Origin: Desulfobacterales bacterium
Lineage (GTDB): Bacteria > Desulfobacterota > Desulfobacteria > Desulfobacterales > Desulfolunaceae
Assembly (NCBI GenBank): GCA_022360815.1
Contig: JAKSCC010000016.1
Coordinates: forward strand, 1-37,637
DNA: 37,637 nucleotides
Direction: 5' to 3'
Of the stretch, positions 18,847 through 27,789 are shown in pieces; within the stretch, counting starts at the first letter, position 1, and the number at the start of each line of letters is the position of its first letter. A program made the position numbers and the translations under genes. The notes under the pieces were generated by a model. It ran no database searches. It was not told the origin of the DNA and saw nothing but the letters and a program-made list of their open reading frames with translations.

Positions 18847-19350
18847 TTACCCTTTGAGAACGGCAAGCACCGTCTCATAGTCGGGTTCTTCTTTTAGCTC
18901 CTTGGCAAAGTCAGCATAAATTACGGTACCGGATTCGTCCACCACCACGATGGCCCTGGCAAGAAGCCCCTCCAGAGGGCCTTCGGCGATACCCACCCCA
19001 TACTCTTGTTTGAAATTCATACCCCTTAAAACCGAGAGGGGGGTGACGTTTTCAAGGCCTTCTGCAGCGCAAAAACGATTGTGGGCAAAAGGGAGGTCTG
19101 CAGAGATGCAGAGAACTTCGGTGCTGGCAAGGGCGCTGGCCTCCTGGTTGAAGCGTTTGACTGAGGCAGAGCAGATCGGCGTGTCGATACTGGGGAAGAT
19201 ATTTAGAATGATTTTTTTCCCGGAGAAATCGGCGAGGGTGGCGTCGGAGAGATCGACACGGGTTAGCCTGAAGTTTGGTGCTTTTTCGCCAACCAGAGGA
19301 AGGGACCCAAGGGTGTTGGTGGGGGTCCCGCCTATTGTAATCTGGGCCAT
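18847..19350 (-). CDS. tpx: Thiol peroxidase (atypical 2-Cys peroxiredoxin)
   Basis: Tpx reduces lipid and other peroxides with electrons from thioredoxin. The 167-residue protein has the peroxidatic C60 in PSIDTPICSASVKRFN and the resolving C94 in LPFAHNRFCAAEGL, with the spacing expected for the Tpx family. It opens MAQITIGGTPTNTLGSLPLV, also typical. A longer frame adds 21 basic residues, but the internal ATG has AAGGAGG five bases upstream. A small hairpin GGCTTTT/AAAAGCC lies in the leader at 19374-19391. The gene is divergent from the GntR regulator and precedes xth. Confidence 0.95.
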   Translation of the reverse strand: MAQITIGGTPTNTLGSLPLVGEKAPNFRLTRVDLSDATLADFSGKKIILNIFPSIDTPICSASVKRFNQEASALASTEVLCISADLPFAHNRFCAAEGLENVTPLSVLRGMNFKQEYGVGIAEGPLEGLLARAIVVVDESGTVIYADFAKELKEEPDYETVLAVLKG

Positions 19351-19531
19351 GGTGGCCTCCTTGTTTTGTTGTGGGCTTTTTTTGAAAAGCCGGTTTATCA
19401 CTTTACACCCCATGCCATGGTGAAAAGAGCCAGTGGGTGAAAAAATGTCTCAAACAGAGAGTTTGTGTCACTCATGTTACGAGACAATTTGAAGCCGTAA
19501 CAGACGAGGGTGAGCGCGAAAGCTCTATGGG

Positions 19532-19561
19532 TTGACACCGATGGAAAATCGGGTTTAGGAT
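19532..19561 (+). promoter_or_regulatory. Candidate promoter of the GntR regulator gene
   Basis: A perfect TTGACA (19532-19537) is followed after 18 bases by TAGGAT (19556-19561), four of six matches to TATAAT. Transcription would start near 19568, inside the palindromic operator. Confidence 0.5.
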
Positions 19562-19563
19562 CA

Positions 19564-19578
19564 AATGGTTTAACCATT
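19564..19578. promoter_or_regulatory. Operator of FadR/PdhR type (TGGT-N3-ACCA)
   Basis: AATGGTTTAACCATT is a perfect palindrome with 7-base arms around one central base. It fits the TGGTNNNACCA pattern bound by FadR/PdhR/LldR-type GntR regulators. It overlaps the likely transcription start of the adjacent GntR/FCD gene, so autorepression is the natural reading. Confidence 0.6.
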
Positions 19579-19650
19579 CTAATATATCTTCTCTGGGTCG
19601 CAGGTCAGGACTCTATAACCAGAATAGATCGTTTAAAATTTTATAGGGCC

Positions 19651-20358
19651 ATGTTTGAAAAAGCAAAACAAAATCGCGTGTTTCAAGATGTGGTGGAGCA
19701 GATCCAGGAGGCGATTCTTGACGGACGCCTTTCTCCTGGAGAAAAGCTCCCTTCCGAGCGGGAGCTCAAAGAGAGTTTTAATATCAGCAGGGGGACCCTT
19801 CGAGAGGCCTTAAGGGTTCTGGAGCAGAAAGGGCTCATTGAGATCCGTTTGGGGGTTCGTGGTGGAGCCATTGTGAAGAAAGCCTCCACCACCCCCATGC
19901 TGGAGACCCTCTCTTTGATGGTGCGCCGCAAAGAGATTCCCTTTGAGAATCTTCAGGAGTTTCGAAGTTCTGTGGAGTCGGATATCGCATCATTGGCCGC
20001 CCAGCGGGGGACCCCTAAAGATTTTAAAGAACTGGCCGCTATCTTGGAAGAGGCCAGGGGGCACCTTGAGGGGCGTTACGACTGGGACGCCTTTATTCAT
20101 GCCGATGGGCGCTTTCATCAGCAGCTTGCAAAGATGGCGAGAAATCAACTTTTTTCACTTGTTCAAAAAGCTGTGCACGAAAATATCCATGAATATTTTG
20201 CCTCATATCTTTCAAGAAAACCGGAGATTCTTGAAGAGAACCTCAAGGATCTCGACGCCATATTTCACGCCGTTAAAGCGGGAGACAGCAGCCGTGCCGC
20301 CCGTTTGATGGCCACCCATGTGGTGAAATTTGATCTTCACATGGCCAGGCAATCGTAG
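19651..20358 (+). CDS. GntR family transcriptional regulator, FCD (FadR) subfamily
   Basis: The 235-residue regulator has a winged HTH at about 10-77 (GEKLPSERELKESFNISRGT, REALRVLEQKGLIEI) and an all-helical FCD effector domain at about 95-232. In FCD proteins a metal is commonly held by Asp and three His residues. Here D152 and H156 (ADGRFH), H176 or H180, and H223 are candidates, but the position usually His in the EHxxI motif before the GD turn is Leu201, so metal binding may be altered. The longest frame adds 47 poorly conserved residues from a TTG; the ATG at 19651 has only a weak AGGG. Its likely operator lies upstream and putA begins 152 bases downstream, so proline or a metabolite of it is a sensible effector by inference. 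Confidence 0.92.
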   Translation: MFEKAKQNRVFQDVVEQIQEAILDGRLSPGEKLPSERELKESFNISRGTLREALRVLEQKGLIEIRLGVRGGAIVKKASTTPMLETLSLMVRRKEIPFENLQEFRSSVESDIASLAAQRGTPKDFKELAAILEEARGHLEGRYDWDAFIHADGRFHQQLAKMARNQLFSLVQKAVHENIHEYFASYLSRKPEILEENLKDLDAIFHAVKAGDSSRAARLMATHVVKFDLHMARQS

Positions 20359-20510
20359 CGTTTTAACAGGGCCTTTAAAAAGGTTGTATTGCGTTATGGA
20401 TGTGGTGTTGAAGACGCCTCTTCTTGAGTGCATGCGTCATGCTTTGCTCAGAAGAACCTTTTTGTGTGGGCTCCTTTTTGAAAAGTTGTGTGACACAAAG
20501 CGAGGTAGCA

Positions 20511-23500
20511 ATGACGAAAAAACAGAGAGAGGAGAGAATCGTTCAAGAGGCCATAGAACTTGCTGAAAAGTGGCAGAGGCGCGCCAACGAGCTTTTGACG
20601 CCGGATGAAAAGAAGATTCAGAAGATGATGAAACGGCTTCTCACCCACCCCATGGATAAGGTGATTCTTACGCGAATGATCGATGAGGGGTTTCGATCAG
20701 ATCTCACACCTCGAGTGGCCGATCGGTTGTACGCCCTTCTCAAAGAGAAGGGCATTCCTAAGTTTATGGGTCCCCTGGAAAAGGGGTTGATGCTTCTCTT
20801 TATGGGCGTAGGCCGGCATATTCCATGGGTCTCTGTTCCTCAAATGATTTATCAGATTCGCAAGCAGAGCAGCCGGGCGGTCGTTCCCGGTGAAGAGGAA
20901 CCCTACATGGCCCATCTGGCCAAACGCCGTGAGGAGGGTGTTCGCATGAACATCAACCATATCGGTGAAGCGGTGCTGGGAGAAGAGGAAGCCCGGCATC
21001 GCCTGGATGCCTACGTAAAAGAACTTGAAAGGCCTGAGGTGGAGTACATCTCTGTGAAGATCTCCACCATCTATTCCCAAATCTCCTCTCTGGCAATGGA
21101 TCACACAGTAGACGAGCTGAAGTGGCGTCTGGCAAGGCTCTACCGAACTGCCGAATCCCACACTTATACCCGGCACGATGGAACCGCTGTGAAAAAGTTT
21201 GTCAACCTCGACATGGAGGAGTATCGGGACTTGGAGCTCACCGCCCGAGCCTTCATGGAGACATTGGATGAGCCGGAGTTTAAAGGGCATGCCGCTGGGA
21301 TTGTGCTTCAAGCCTACCTTCCCGACTCCTGGTCCATGCAGCGCCAACTCACCGAGTGGGCCAAAGTGCGGGTTGAAAGCGGCGGGTCTCCTATCAAATT
21401 ACGTATAGTCAAAGGAGCCAACATGGAGATGGAACAGGTGGAGGCCGCTCTTCACAACTGGCCTTTGGCTCCTTACGACAACAAGCCCGATGTGGACGCC
21501 AATTACAAGCGGATGGTGGCCTATGGAATGAAGCCCGAAAACAGTGCGGCCGTGCGTTTGGGAATTGCCTCACACAACCTCTTTGAACTGGCCTATGCCG
21601 ATGTGCTGGCACGGCAGAATGGTGTTCGGGATCAGATCGGTTTTGAGATGCTTGAGGGCATGGCAGACCACGTGCGACGGGCTATTTTTGAAACGTCGGG
21701 TGATGTGCTTCTCTACGCTCCGGTGGCGGGAAGAGAGCAGTTTATCAATGCCATTGCCTATCTGATTCGACGCTTGGATGAGAACACAGCCCCTGAAAAT
21801 TTTCTGCGCTATGCAAACGATTTGGTGCCGGGCTCCAAAGAGTGGGATTTTTTGAAGAGGGGATTTCTCGCCTCCCTGGAACTTAGGCAGAGTGCTGCGC
21901 AAAGCCCCAACCGCGTGCAGGATCGGAACCATGAAAGCTGGAAGGATTTTAAAGGGGGAACGTTTACGACCAATCGCTTTGTCAATGAAGCCGATACCGA
22001 CTGGGCTCTGGCCGGAAACAGAGCATGGGCAAACGGCATTCGTGAGAACAGGATGCCAACCCAAGAGACTTTTCCCCATGAGATTCCTGTGGTGGTGGAC
22101 GGGGAGACCCTGTTTGAGGGGAAGTCCATTCGTCAGGGGGTAGACCCATCGCAGTTTGAGGAAAGCCGAGGTGAGAACCTTATGAGTGCTCGGTATGCCT
22201 TGGCAGACGATGCCGATGCAGAAAGAGCCCTTGAGGTCGCTTCGATGGACCCTGACGGATGGCGGAGTTTAAGCTGGCAGGAGCGTCATAAGGTGCTGGC
22301 TCAGGTGGCTGTGGAGGTACGAATTGCGCGGGGTGATCTTATCGGGGCCGCCGCAGCCTGCACAGGAAAGCTTTTTTCCGAAGGAGATGTGGAGGTCTCC
22401 GAGGCGATCGATTTTCTGGAGTTTTACCCCTGGAGTGCACGAAAGATAGCCACTTTTGAGGGGCTCGAAGCCAAAGGCAAAGGCGTTGGCCTTGTGGTTT
22501 CCCCTTGGAACTTTCCCATCGCTATTCCGTGCGGCGGCATTACAGCGGCGCTTTCTGCCGGCAATACGGTGATTTTTAAGCCGGCCTCCGATGCGGTGCT
22601 TCCAGCCTGGATTCTTTGCAACTGTTTTTGGCGTGCCGGAATTTCTCGGAAAGTGCTTCAGTTTCTTCCCTGTTCCGGGGCCACCACCGGTGAAAAGTTG
22701 GCCACCGATTCGCGAGTGGACTTTGTGATTCTTACGGGAGGAACCGAGACAGGCCTTTCTCTTCTGGCCAAAAAACCGAATATGTCCCTTTCGGCTGAGA
22801 CCGGGGGAAAGAACGCCACCATCGTGACCACCATGGCTGATCGGGATCAGGCCATTAAAAATGTGATCCACTCGGCTTTTGGAAACACCGGACAGAAGTG
22901 TTCGGCCACATCCCTTTTGATTCTTGAAAAAGATATCTATGAAGATACCGCATTTCGTCAGCAGCTGGTGGATGCCGCCCAAAGCTGGCATGTGGGATCT
23001 GCCTGGGCTTTTGAAAACAGCATGGGGACGCTGATTAAGCCGCCATCAGGAGATCTTTTGAAGGGCTTGACACAACTCGAAAAGGGGGAAGAGTGGGCTC
23101 TTGAGCCAAAACAGGTGGAGAAAAATCCTTACCTCTGGAGTCCAGGGGTGAAGTATGGCGTTCGGCCGGGAAGTTATACCCACATGACAGAGTTTTTTGG
23201 ACCCGTGCTGGGCGTGATGCGGGCAGAGAGTCTGGAGCATGCCATCTCACTGGTGAATCAGACAGGATTTGGGCTTACCTCAGGCATTGAGAGTCTGGAT
23301 GAGAGGGAGCAGAGGCTGTGGATGGAGACCATCAGAGCCGGAAACCTCTATATCAATCGTGGTACCACCGGTGCCATTGTGCTTCGTCAGCCCTTTGGGG
23401 GCATGGGGAAATCAGCCATTGGGTCCGGGGTGAAGGCTGGAAGTCCCAACTATGTTGCTCAGTTTATGGATCTTTGTGATAACGGGGCTCCAGAAGTGCC

Positions 23501-24137
23501 GCCAGTAACTCGTGAAACCCATCTGCTTCGATGCTGTCAGGACCTGGAAGCCAGGGCAAGGTGGGGGAGCATGGGCGAGATCGCTGATGACGTGCTCTCG
23601 TTTACGAGCCGGGCTTTTAGCTATATGGGGTGGTGGGAGAGAGAGTTTGAGAGGCAAAGCGACCATTTCCGCCTTCGCGGGCAAGATAACATCGTTCGCT
23701 ATCTGCCCGTGGGCCATGTGGTGGTGCGGGCAGAAAAAGAGGATAGCCTCTGTGATGTGCTCTCCATGTGCGCAGCCGCTTTGATTGCTGGAAACCGTCT
23801 TACCTTGAGTGTGAGCCCTGAAGTGGGAGCCGGATTTCGTGGCTTTTTGGAGAGTGCTCAGGGCCGTCTTCTTCTAAAAGGTGGGCATATCTGTTTTGAA
23901 AGTGACGCCGTGTTGGACAAGTATCTGAACCACGACCATCGAATTCGGTTTGCCGCTCCAGGTCGTCCTGGGGTGAATCTTTTGAAAAAGGCAGCTGAGA
24001 CAGGGATCTATATTTCTCGTACACCGGTTCTGGCTCAGGGACGTGTGGAGCTGCTTCAGTATGTGCGTGAGCAGAGTATCTGCAACAATTACCACCGCTA
24101 CGGAAACTTGGGTGAGCGAGGTCTTTTGGATAGATAG
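20511..24137 (+). CDS. putA: Bifunctional proline dehydrogenase / L-glutamate gamma-semialdehyde dehydrogenase
   Basis: PutA oxidises proline to glutamate: an FAD-dependent proline dehydrogenase passes electrons to the quinone pool, and an NAD-dependent aldehyde dehydrogenase finishes the job. Of 1208 residues, about 90-430 form the ProDH barrel (VKGANMEMEQVEAAL with K301, YDNKPDVDANYKRM, YAPVAGREQFINAIAYLIRR). About 500-985 form the ALDH, with Glu763 in SAETGGKN, catalytic Cys797 in NTGQKCSATS, and the NAD fold near VVSPWNFPIAIP. A further 200-residue C-terminal part follows the ALDH. The protein starts directly with helices and has no ribbon-helix-helix domain, so it should not regulate its own gene. 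The ATG has GAGG seven bases upstream; a TTG further up opens a longer but unconvincing frame. Confidence 0.96.
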   Translation: MTKKQREERIVQEAIELAEKWQRRANELLTPDEKKIQKMMKRLLTHPMDKVILTRMIDEGFRSDLTPRVADRLYALLKEKGIPKFMGPLEKGLMLLFMGVGRHIPWVSVPQMIYQIRKQSSRAVVPGEEEPYMAHLAKRREEGVRMNINHIGEAVLGEEEARHRLDAYVKELERPEVEYISVKISTIYSQISSLAMDHTVDELKWRLARLYRTAESHTYTRHDGTAVKKFVNLDMEEYRDLELTARAFMETLDEPEFKGHAAGIVLQAYLPDSWSMQRQLTEWAKVRVESGGSPIKLRIVKGANMEMEQVEAALHNWPLAPYDNKPDVDANYKRMVAYGMKPENSAAVRLGIASHNLFELAYADVLARQNGVRDQIGFEMLEGMADHVRRAIFETSGDVLLYAPVAGREQFINAIAYLIRRLDENTAPENFLRYANDLVPGSKEWDFLKRGFLASLELRQSAAQSPNRVQDRNHESWKDFKGGTFTTNRFVNEADTDWALAGNRAWANGIRENRMPTQETFPHEIPVVVDGETLFEGKSIRQGVDPSQFEESRGENLMSARYALADDADAERALEVASMDPDGWRSLSWQERHKVLAQVAVEVRIARGDLIGAAAACTGKLFSEGDVEVSEAIDFLEFYPWSARKIATFEGLEAKGKGVGLVVSPWNFPIAIPCGGITAALSAGNTVIFKPASDAVLPAWILCNCFWRAGISRKVLQFLPCSGATTGEKLATDSRVDFVILTGGTETGLSLLAKKPNMSLSAETGGKNATIVTTMADRDQAIKNVIHSAFGNTGQKCSATSLLILEKDIYEDTAFRQQLVDAAQSWHVGSAWAFENSMGTLIKPPSGDLLKGLTQLEKGEEWALEPKQVEKNPYLWSPGVKYGVRPGSYTHMTEFFGPVLGVMRAESLEHAISLVNQTGFGLTSGIESLDEREQRLWMETIRAGNLYINRGTTGAIVLRQPFGGMGKSAIGSGVKAGSPNYVAQFMDLCDNGAPEVPPVTRETHLLRCCQDLEARARWGSMGEIADDVLSFTSRAFSYMGWWEREFERQSDHFRLRGQDNIVRYLPVGHVVVRAEKEDSLCDVLSMCAAALIAGNRLTLSVSPEVGAGFRGFLESAQGRLLLKGGHICFESDAVLDKYLNHDHRIRFAAPGRPGVNLLKKAAETGIYISRTPVLAQGRVELLQYVREQSICNNYHRYGNLGERGLLDR

Positions 24138-24195
24138 TTCGGTCTCTATGTCAGCGGTCAAATTTTTGAAGACCCATTAAAAATAAAGCGGCAAC

Positions 24196-24235
24196 AAAAA
24201 GCCACCGTTTAAAAAAACGGTGGCTTTTTATTGTT
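24196..24235 (+). terminator. Intrinsic terminator after putA
   Basis: AAAAAGCCACCGTTT pairs perfectly with AAACGGTGGCTTTTT across a short A-rich loop, followed by TTATTGTTAT. It lies about 60 bases after the putA stop codon. Confidence 0.92.
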
Positions 24236-24246
24236 ATGGGGCTGCG

Positions 24247-24317
24247 GCCTTATCCGGTGTCCTGAAGGCAGATGCAATCCCCCCCAGGTGCTCTGACCGC
24301 AGAAGCACCGGAAAGGC
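24247..24317. repeat. Structured intergenic element with long closing stem
   Basis: GCCTTATCCGGTG (24247-24259) pairs with CACCGGAAAGGC (24306-24317): 12 pairs and one bulged base closing a 46-base interior. Inside, GGTGCT/AGCACC pairings compete (minus strand, 24288-24310) and a run of seven Cs is present at 24279-24285. I do not recognise a known RNA. The outer arm resembles the enterobacterial REP sequence by chance or convergence. Confidence 0.45.
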
Positions 24318-24340
24318 TTACCTCTTGTCTTACAGCCAAT

Positions 24341-24362
24341 ATCTGACATTTATCTGACATTT
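24341..24362. repeat. Two tandem 11-base direct repeats
   Basis: ATCTGACATTT occurs twice without a gap (24341-24351 and 24352-24362). One helical turn between copies suits a dimeric regulator, but two copies can arise by chance. The rest of the gap to 24621 is AT-rich; besides GGTAAT/ATTACC near 24571-24608 I saw nothing in it. Confidence 0.4.
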
Positions 24363-24621
24363 TGGACGGGTGGTATAAAAAATAATTTTAAGAGACAGTC
24401 TTTTTTCTGTTTGTCATGAAATTTTTTTGAGTTGCAGGCAAAAATGAATCTTCAAAAAGTGTAAGTAAAGAGAGAGGTAGTATTGGAAACATAAAATTTA
24501 GAAAACAGCGAATTCATCGCAGGTATTTAATTGTTTTGTACTGGACCAAGCGTTGTATGTTAGCAGATTGAATGGTAATTAAAACGTGTTTTGAGTTTTC
24601 TTATTACCTAATTTTGTTGGA

Positions 24622-25005
24622 ATGAAAGAAAAAATGATTGCGTTAAAATGTCAGGTAAAGTGGGTGGTTGTTTGTGTTTCTTTTTTTTTAATGATGGCCG
24701 AAAGTGCGGTGGCCGGAAAAACTGAGATCTATACCAGTTTGGATAAAGTGCAAACAGCGATAGAGACGAGAGTTCCTGCCGGAGAGGTGTTTCCTCTTTT
24801 AAATAAGGCGCTAATTGAAATCATAAAAAGTGATAGGGAAGAGGAGGTGGATGAAAAATTTATTTTATCAGCCACGGTTTGTCACGTTTCACTTCAGACG
24901 GTTTTCAATGCTTCAACGTTTCCCGGAGGGGAGCTTGATAAAACGACAGAGAAACTTTTTGAGTTGACCCGCAGCAAATTGGCGGTGCTGCGGGGGATGC
25001 TGTGA
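24622..25005 (+). CDS. Small secreted hypothetical protein
   Basis: I do not recognise this 127-residue protein. It has a signal peptide (basic start, hydrophobic WVVVCVSFFLMMA, probable cut after AVAG near residue 32), leaving a helical, charged mature part of about 95 residues with one Cys. The DNA in and upstream of it is more AT-rich than the neighbours, which hints at different origin. Either the ATG at 24622 or the one at 24634 could be the start; neither has a strong Shine-Dalgarno site. Coding status rests on the convincing signal peptide and the absence of better alternatives. Confidence 0.55.
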   Translation: MKEKMIALKCQVKWVVVCVSFFLMMAESAVAGKTEIYTSLDKVQTAIETRVPAGEVFPLLNKALIEIIKSDREEEVDEKFILSATVCHVSLQTVFNASTFPGGELDKTTEKLFELTRSKLAVLRGML

Positions 25006-25082
25006 TCGCTTTGTAGAAAATCGGTTCCCGACGCTTAGGTCATCTTATTTTGAATGGCATAGGGTCGGGTGACTACAGGTAT

Positions 25083-26063
25083 TTAGCCACCAATGGCGCA
25101 CATCATATCGTGAACATGATGGTCTAAGAGGTTATGTCGTTCGCCCTTGATGGATGCGGCATGGCGGAAGAGCTGTTCAATGGCAGCCTCGTCAGCTCCC
25201 TTTCGAAGGGGCTCTTTGAGGCTTACCTTGGTGTCGGAGAGGAGGCAGGGCCTTAAGTGGCCGTCTGCTGAAAGCCGAATGCGGTTGCAGGTGGCACAGA
25301 AGTGGTTGCTCATGGGGCTGATGAGGCCGATTTCTCCCAATGCGCCTTTGAGTTTGAAACGGCGTGCAGGTCCGTCGTGGGCATCTCGTGTCACGGGAGT
25401 GAGTTCTCCCAGTTTTTCAAGCCTTTTGAGAATGGCCGGAGCCAGAAGTTCACTTTTGGCCGGGCCAGTGCCCTCGCCAATGGGCATGTATTCAATGAAG
25501 CGTACGTGGATGGGATGTTTTAGCGTAAGGCGTGCAAAATCTTCCAGCTCGTCCCCATTGATACCATCCAGTAGGACTGTATTGAGTTTTACCGGTGCAA
25601 GCCCTGCGTCAATGGCGTTGTGAAGGGTTTTAATGACATCTTCAAATCGATCCTCTTTGGTGATTTGCACGAATCGTTCAGGCCTTAAGGTGTCCAAGCT
25701 GATATTGATACGTGTGAGGCCCGCTTTTTTGAGGACATCAATTTTATCTGATATGAGGGTGCCGTTGGTGGTGACGGAAATATCCTCCAGGCCATCCAGG
25801 CATGAGAGCTGCTCCATGAATGGAATGAGCCCTTTTCTTGCAAAGGGTTCACCACCGGTGAGCCTTACCTTTTTGATTCCCAGGGAGACAGCCACCTTCA
25901 CCACGCGAAGCAGTTCCTCATAAGAGAGGATCTCTTTGTGTTTCATGTGGGTGAAGGGGGTGGGGGGAACACAGTAGCCACAGCGCAGGTTGCATCGGTC
26001 CGTCACAGAGATACGCAGGTAGTCGATGGTGCGGTTGTGGCGGTCGGTAAGGGGGTGAATCAT
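25083..26063 (-). CDS. moaA: GTP 3',8-cyclase (molybdenum cofactor biosynthesis)
   Basis: MoaA is a radical-SAM enzyme that, with MoaC, turns GTP into cyclic pyranopterin phosphate, the first step of molybdopterin synthesis. The 326-residue protein has the SAM cluster motif CNLRCGYC (C24, C28, C31), the GGEP motif (VRLTGGEPFARKGL), the C-terminal cluster CATCNRIRLSADGHLRPCL, and the essential C-terminal GG. GAGG lies eight bases before the ATG. No other moa, moe or mod gene is in the window. Molybdenum or tungsten cofactor use fits an anaerobe with formate dehydrogenases, some of which also need the selenocysteine made with selA in this window. Confidence 0.96.
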   Translation of the reverse strand: MIHPLTDRHNRTIDYLRISVTDRCNLRCGYCVPPTPFTHMKHKEILSYEELLRVVKVAVSLGIKKVRLTGGEPFARKGLIPFMEQLSCLDGLEDISVTTNGTLISDKIDVLKKAGLTRINISLDTLRPERFVQITKEDRFEDVIKTLHNAIDAGLAPVKLNTVLLDGINGDELEDFARLTLKHPIHVRFIEYMPIGEGTGPAKSELLAPAILKRLEKLGELTPVTRDAHDGPARRFKLKGALGEIGLISPMSNHFCATCNRIRLSADGHLRPCLLSDTKVSLKEPLRKGADEAAIEQLFRHAASIKGERHNLLDHHVHDMMCAIGG

Positions 26064-26163
26064 GGGTGAAACCTCGGTCGTTTGAAATGAATAAAAGCTG
26101 TCCCAGCTATAGCATGTTTTGGCGAAGGGGTCCTTGAAAATAAAGGGCCCTTTGTGGAAAGAG

Positions 26164-26206
26164 AAAGCCCCGCTTCTGAAGGATCTTCAGGAGCGAGGCT
26201 TTTTTT
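26164..26206 (-). terminator. Hairpin terminator between cobA/hemD and moaA
   Basis: CTGAA/TTCAG forms the top of the stem and AAGCC...GGCTT with CGCT/AGCG the base. The minus-strand tail is TTTCTCTTTCC and the plus-strand tail is TTTTTTT. Given the gene directions it should end the fmdB-hemC-cobA/hemD transcript, leaving moaA to its own promoter. Confidence 0.65.
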
Positions 26207-26271
26207 GAATACAGCCTGTCGAAGGACGTTTTACTGGCTGAGAAAATTTTTAGTTTACAGCGCAGAACTCT

Positions 26272-27789
26272 TTACGAAGAGGCGTTTACGATGGCGTCCA
26301 CCAGGCCGTCGATGGTGTAGCTATCGGCAGTGATGTGGCTTGTCAGGCCAAGTTCTTTGGCCGTCTCTTCGGTGACCGGTCCGATACTGGCCACGGTGAC
26401 GTTTTCAAGAAGGGAGAGGTCACCGCCAGGGATCATGCCCACAAAGTTTTTTACGGTAGACGAGCTGGTGAAGGTGACCATGTCCACTTTTCCGTTGGAG
26501 AGGGCTTCTGCCACTTTTTCTCGGGAGGTGTCGTCAAATTCCGTACGATAGACGGCCACTTCGTTGACCTTTGCGCCCATTTTGGTGAGCTCCACCGGGA
26601 TGACAGGTCGTGCTTCTTGGGCCCTTGGAAGTAGCACTTTGGCTCCATCCATGGCTTCGTTTTTGAAGGCTTCCACCACAGACTCGGCCACGTAACTCTC
26701 GGGCAGAATGTCGGTGCCGATGCCGTACTTTTTTAGTTCTGCGGCAGTGGAAGGTCCGATACAGGCTGTTTTCAGGCCACCCAGGGCTCTCGCATCCAAG
26801 CCTTTTTCAAAAAGACGGTCAAAGAAGGTGGTAACGCCGTTGACGCTGGTGAAAATCACCCAGTCGTAGTTGGAAAGAGTGGACAGGGCATTTTCAACAG
26901 CTTCAGAATTGTCAATGGGTTTGATTTCAATGGCTGGCGCTTCGATGCACTCGGCACCCAGCTCCATAAGTTTTGAGGTGAGGCCGCTTGCCTGTTTTCG
27001 AGCGCGGGTGATAACGATGCGCTTGCCAAAGAGAGGACGATCCTCAAACCATTTCATGGTGTCACGAAGGGAGACCACGTCGCCCACCACGATGATACTG
27101 GGGGACTTGAGGCCTGCTTTTCGAACATCATCGACGATGGTCTCAAGGGTACCGGCCACGGTCTCCTGTTTGGTGGTGGTACCCCAGCGCACAAGAGCCA
27201 CAGGGGTATGGGCGGGTTTTCCACATTGGCTGAGTTTTTCCACGATGTTGGGCAGGTTTCTTACACCCATGTAGAAGACAATGGTGCCGGATTTGGAGAT
27301 GGCCTCCCAATCAATAGTGGAGCTCTCTTTGTTGGGGTCTTCGTGACCGGTGACAAAGGAGAGTGTGGCTGTGAATTTTCTGTGGGTCAGGGGAATCCCT
27401 GCGTAGGCTGTGGCCGCAATGGCCGAGGTGACGCCGGGAACCACTTCCCAGTCGATCCCCTCTTCAATCAGAACCTCTGCCTCTTCTCCGCCGCGGCCAA
27501 AGATAAAGGGGTCTCCTCCCTTGAGACGGGTGACGATGGCACCGGTCTTGGCCTTTTCGACCAAAAGGGCGTTGATGCCGTCTTGGCTCAGGGTGTGATC
27601 GCCGCCTTTTTTGCCCACGTAGATGATCTCGGCATTTTTTTTGGCATAGGCAAGGTGTGACGGGGCCGCCAGGTAGTCGTAGATCAGTACGTCTGCTTTT
27701 TCGATGCACTCCCGGCCTTTGACGGTGATAAGACCCGGATCGCCGGGGCCGGCACCTACCAGATAGACTTTTCCGTATGCGCTATTCAT
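26272..27789 (-). CDS. cobA/hemD: Fused uroporphyrinogen-III C-methyltransferase / uroporphyrinogen-III synthase
   Basis: This two-enzyme fusion of 505 residues acts at the tetrapyrrole branch point. Residues 1-245 are SUMT (CobA/SirA): VYLVGAGPGDPGLITVKG, VTRLKGGDPFIFGRGGEEAE, VPGVTSAIAATAYAGIPLTHR, which methylates uroporphyrinogen III to precorrin-2. Residues about 255-505 are HemD: KRIVITRARKQASG, DWVIFTSVNGV, ACIGPSTAAELKKYG, FTSSSTVKNF, which cyclises the linear tetrapyrrole. Fusions in this order are known in Desulfobacterota and clostridia. The ATG overlaps the hemC stop in ATGA. Siroheme and cobalamin are the direct outlets, and in sulfate reducers heme may also be made from siroheme. 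Confidence 0.96.
   Translation of the reverse strand: MNSAYGKVYLVGAGPGDPGLITVKGRECIEKADVLIYDYLAAPSHLAYAKKNAEIIYVGKKGGDHTLSQDGINALLVEKAKTGAIVTRLKGGDPFIFGRGGEEAEVLIEEGIDWEVVPGVTSAIAATAYAGIPLTHRKFTATLSFVTGHEDPNKESSTIDWEAISKSGTIVFYMGVRNLPNIVEKLSQCGKPAHTPVALVRWGTTTKQETVAGTLETIVDDVRKAGLKSPSIIVVGDVVSLRDTMKWFEDRPLFGKRIVITRARKQASGLTSKLMELGAECIEAPAIEIKPIDNSEAVENALSTLSNYDWVIFTSVNGVTTFFDRLFEKGLDARALGGLKTACIGPSTAAELKKYGIGTDILPESYVAESVVEAFKNEAMDGAKVLLPRAQEARPVIPVELTKMGAKVNEVAVYRTEFDDTSREKVAEALSNGKVDMVTFTSSSTVKNFVGMIPGGDLSLLENVTVASIGPVTEETAKELGLTSHITADSYTIDGLVDAIVNASS

Noticed and set aside
24247-24317. SRP RNA, selC tRNA or integron attC site
   Set aside because: There is no GGAAG-type SRP tetraloop region, no cloverleaf, and no GTTRRRY/RYYYAAC core sites.
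24247-24317. REP element as in Escherichia coli
   Set aside because: Only one arm resembles it, the loop is far too long, and I see no second copy in the window.
26064-26271. Molybdenum-cofactor riboswitch upstream of moaA
   Set aside because: I could not find the expected conserved core; the visible stem is explained as the terminator of the upstream operon.
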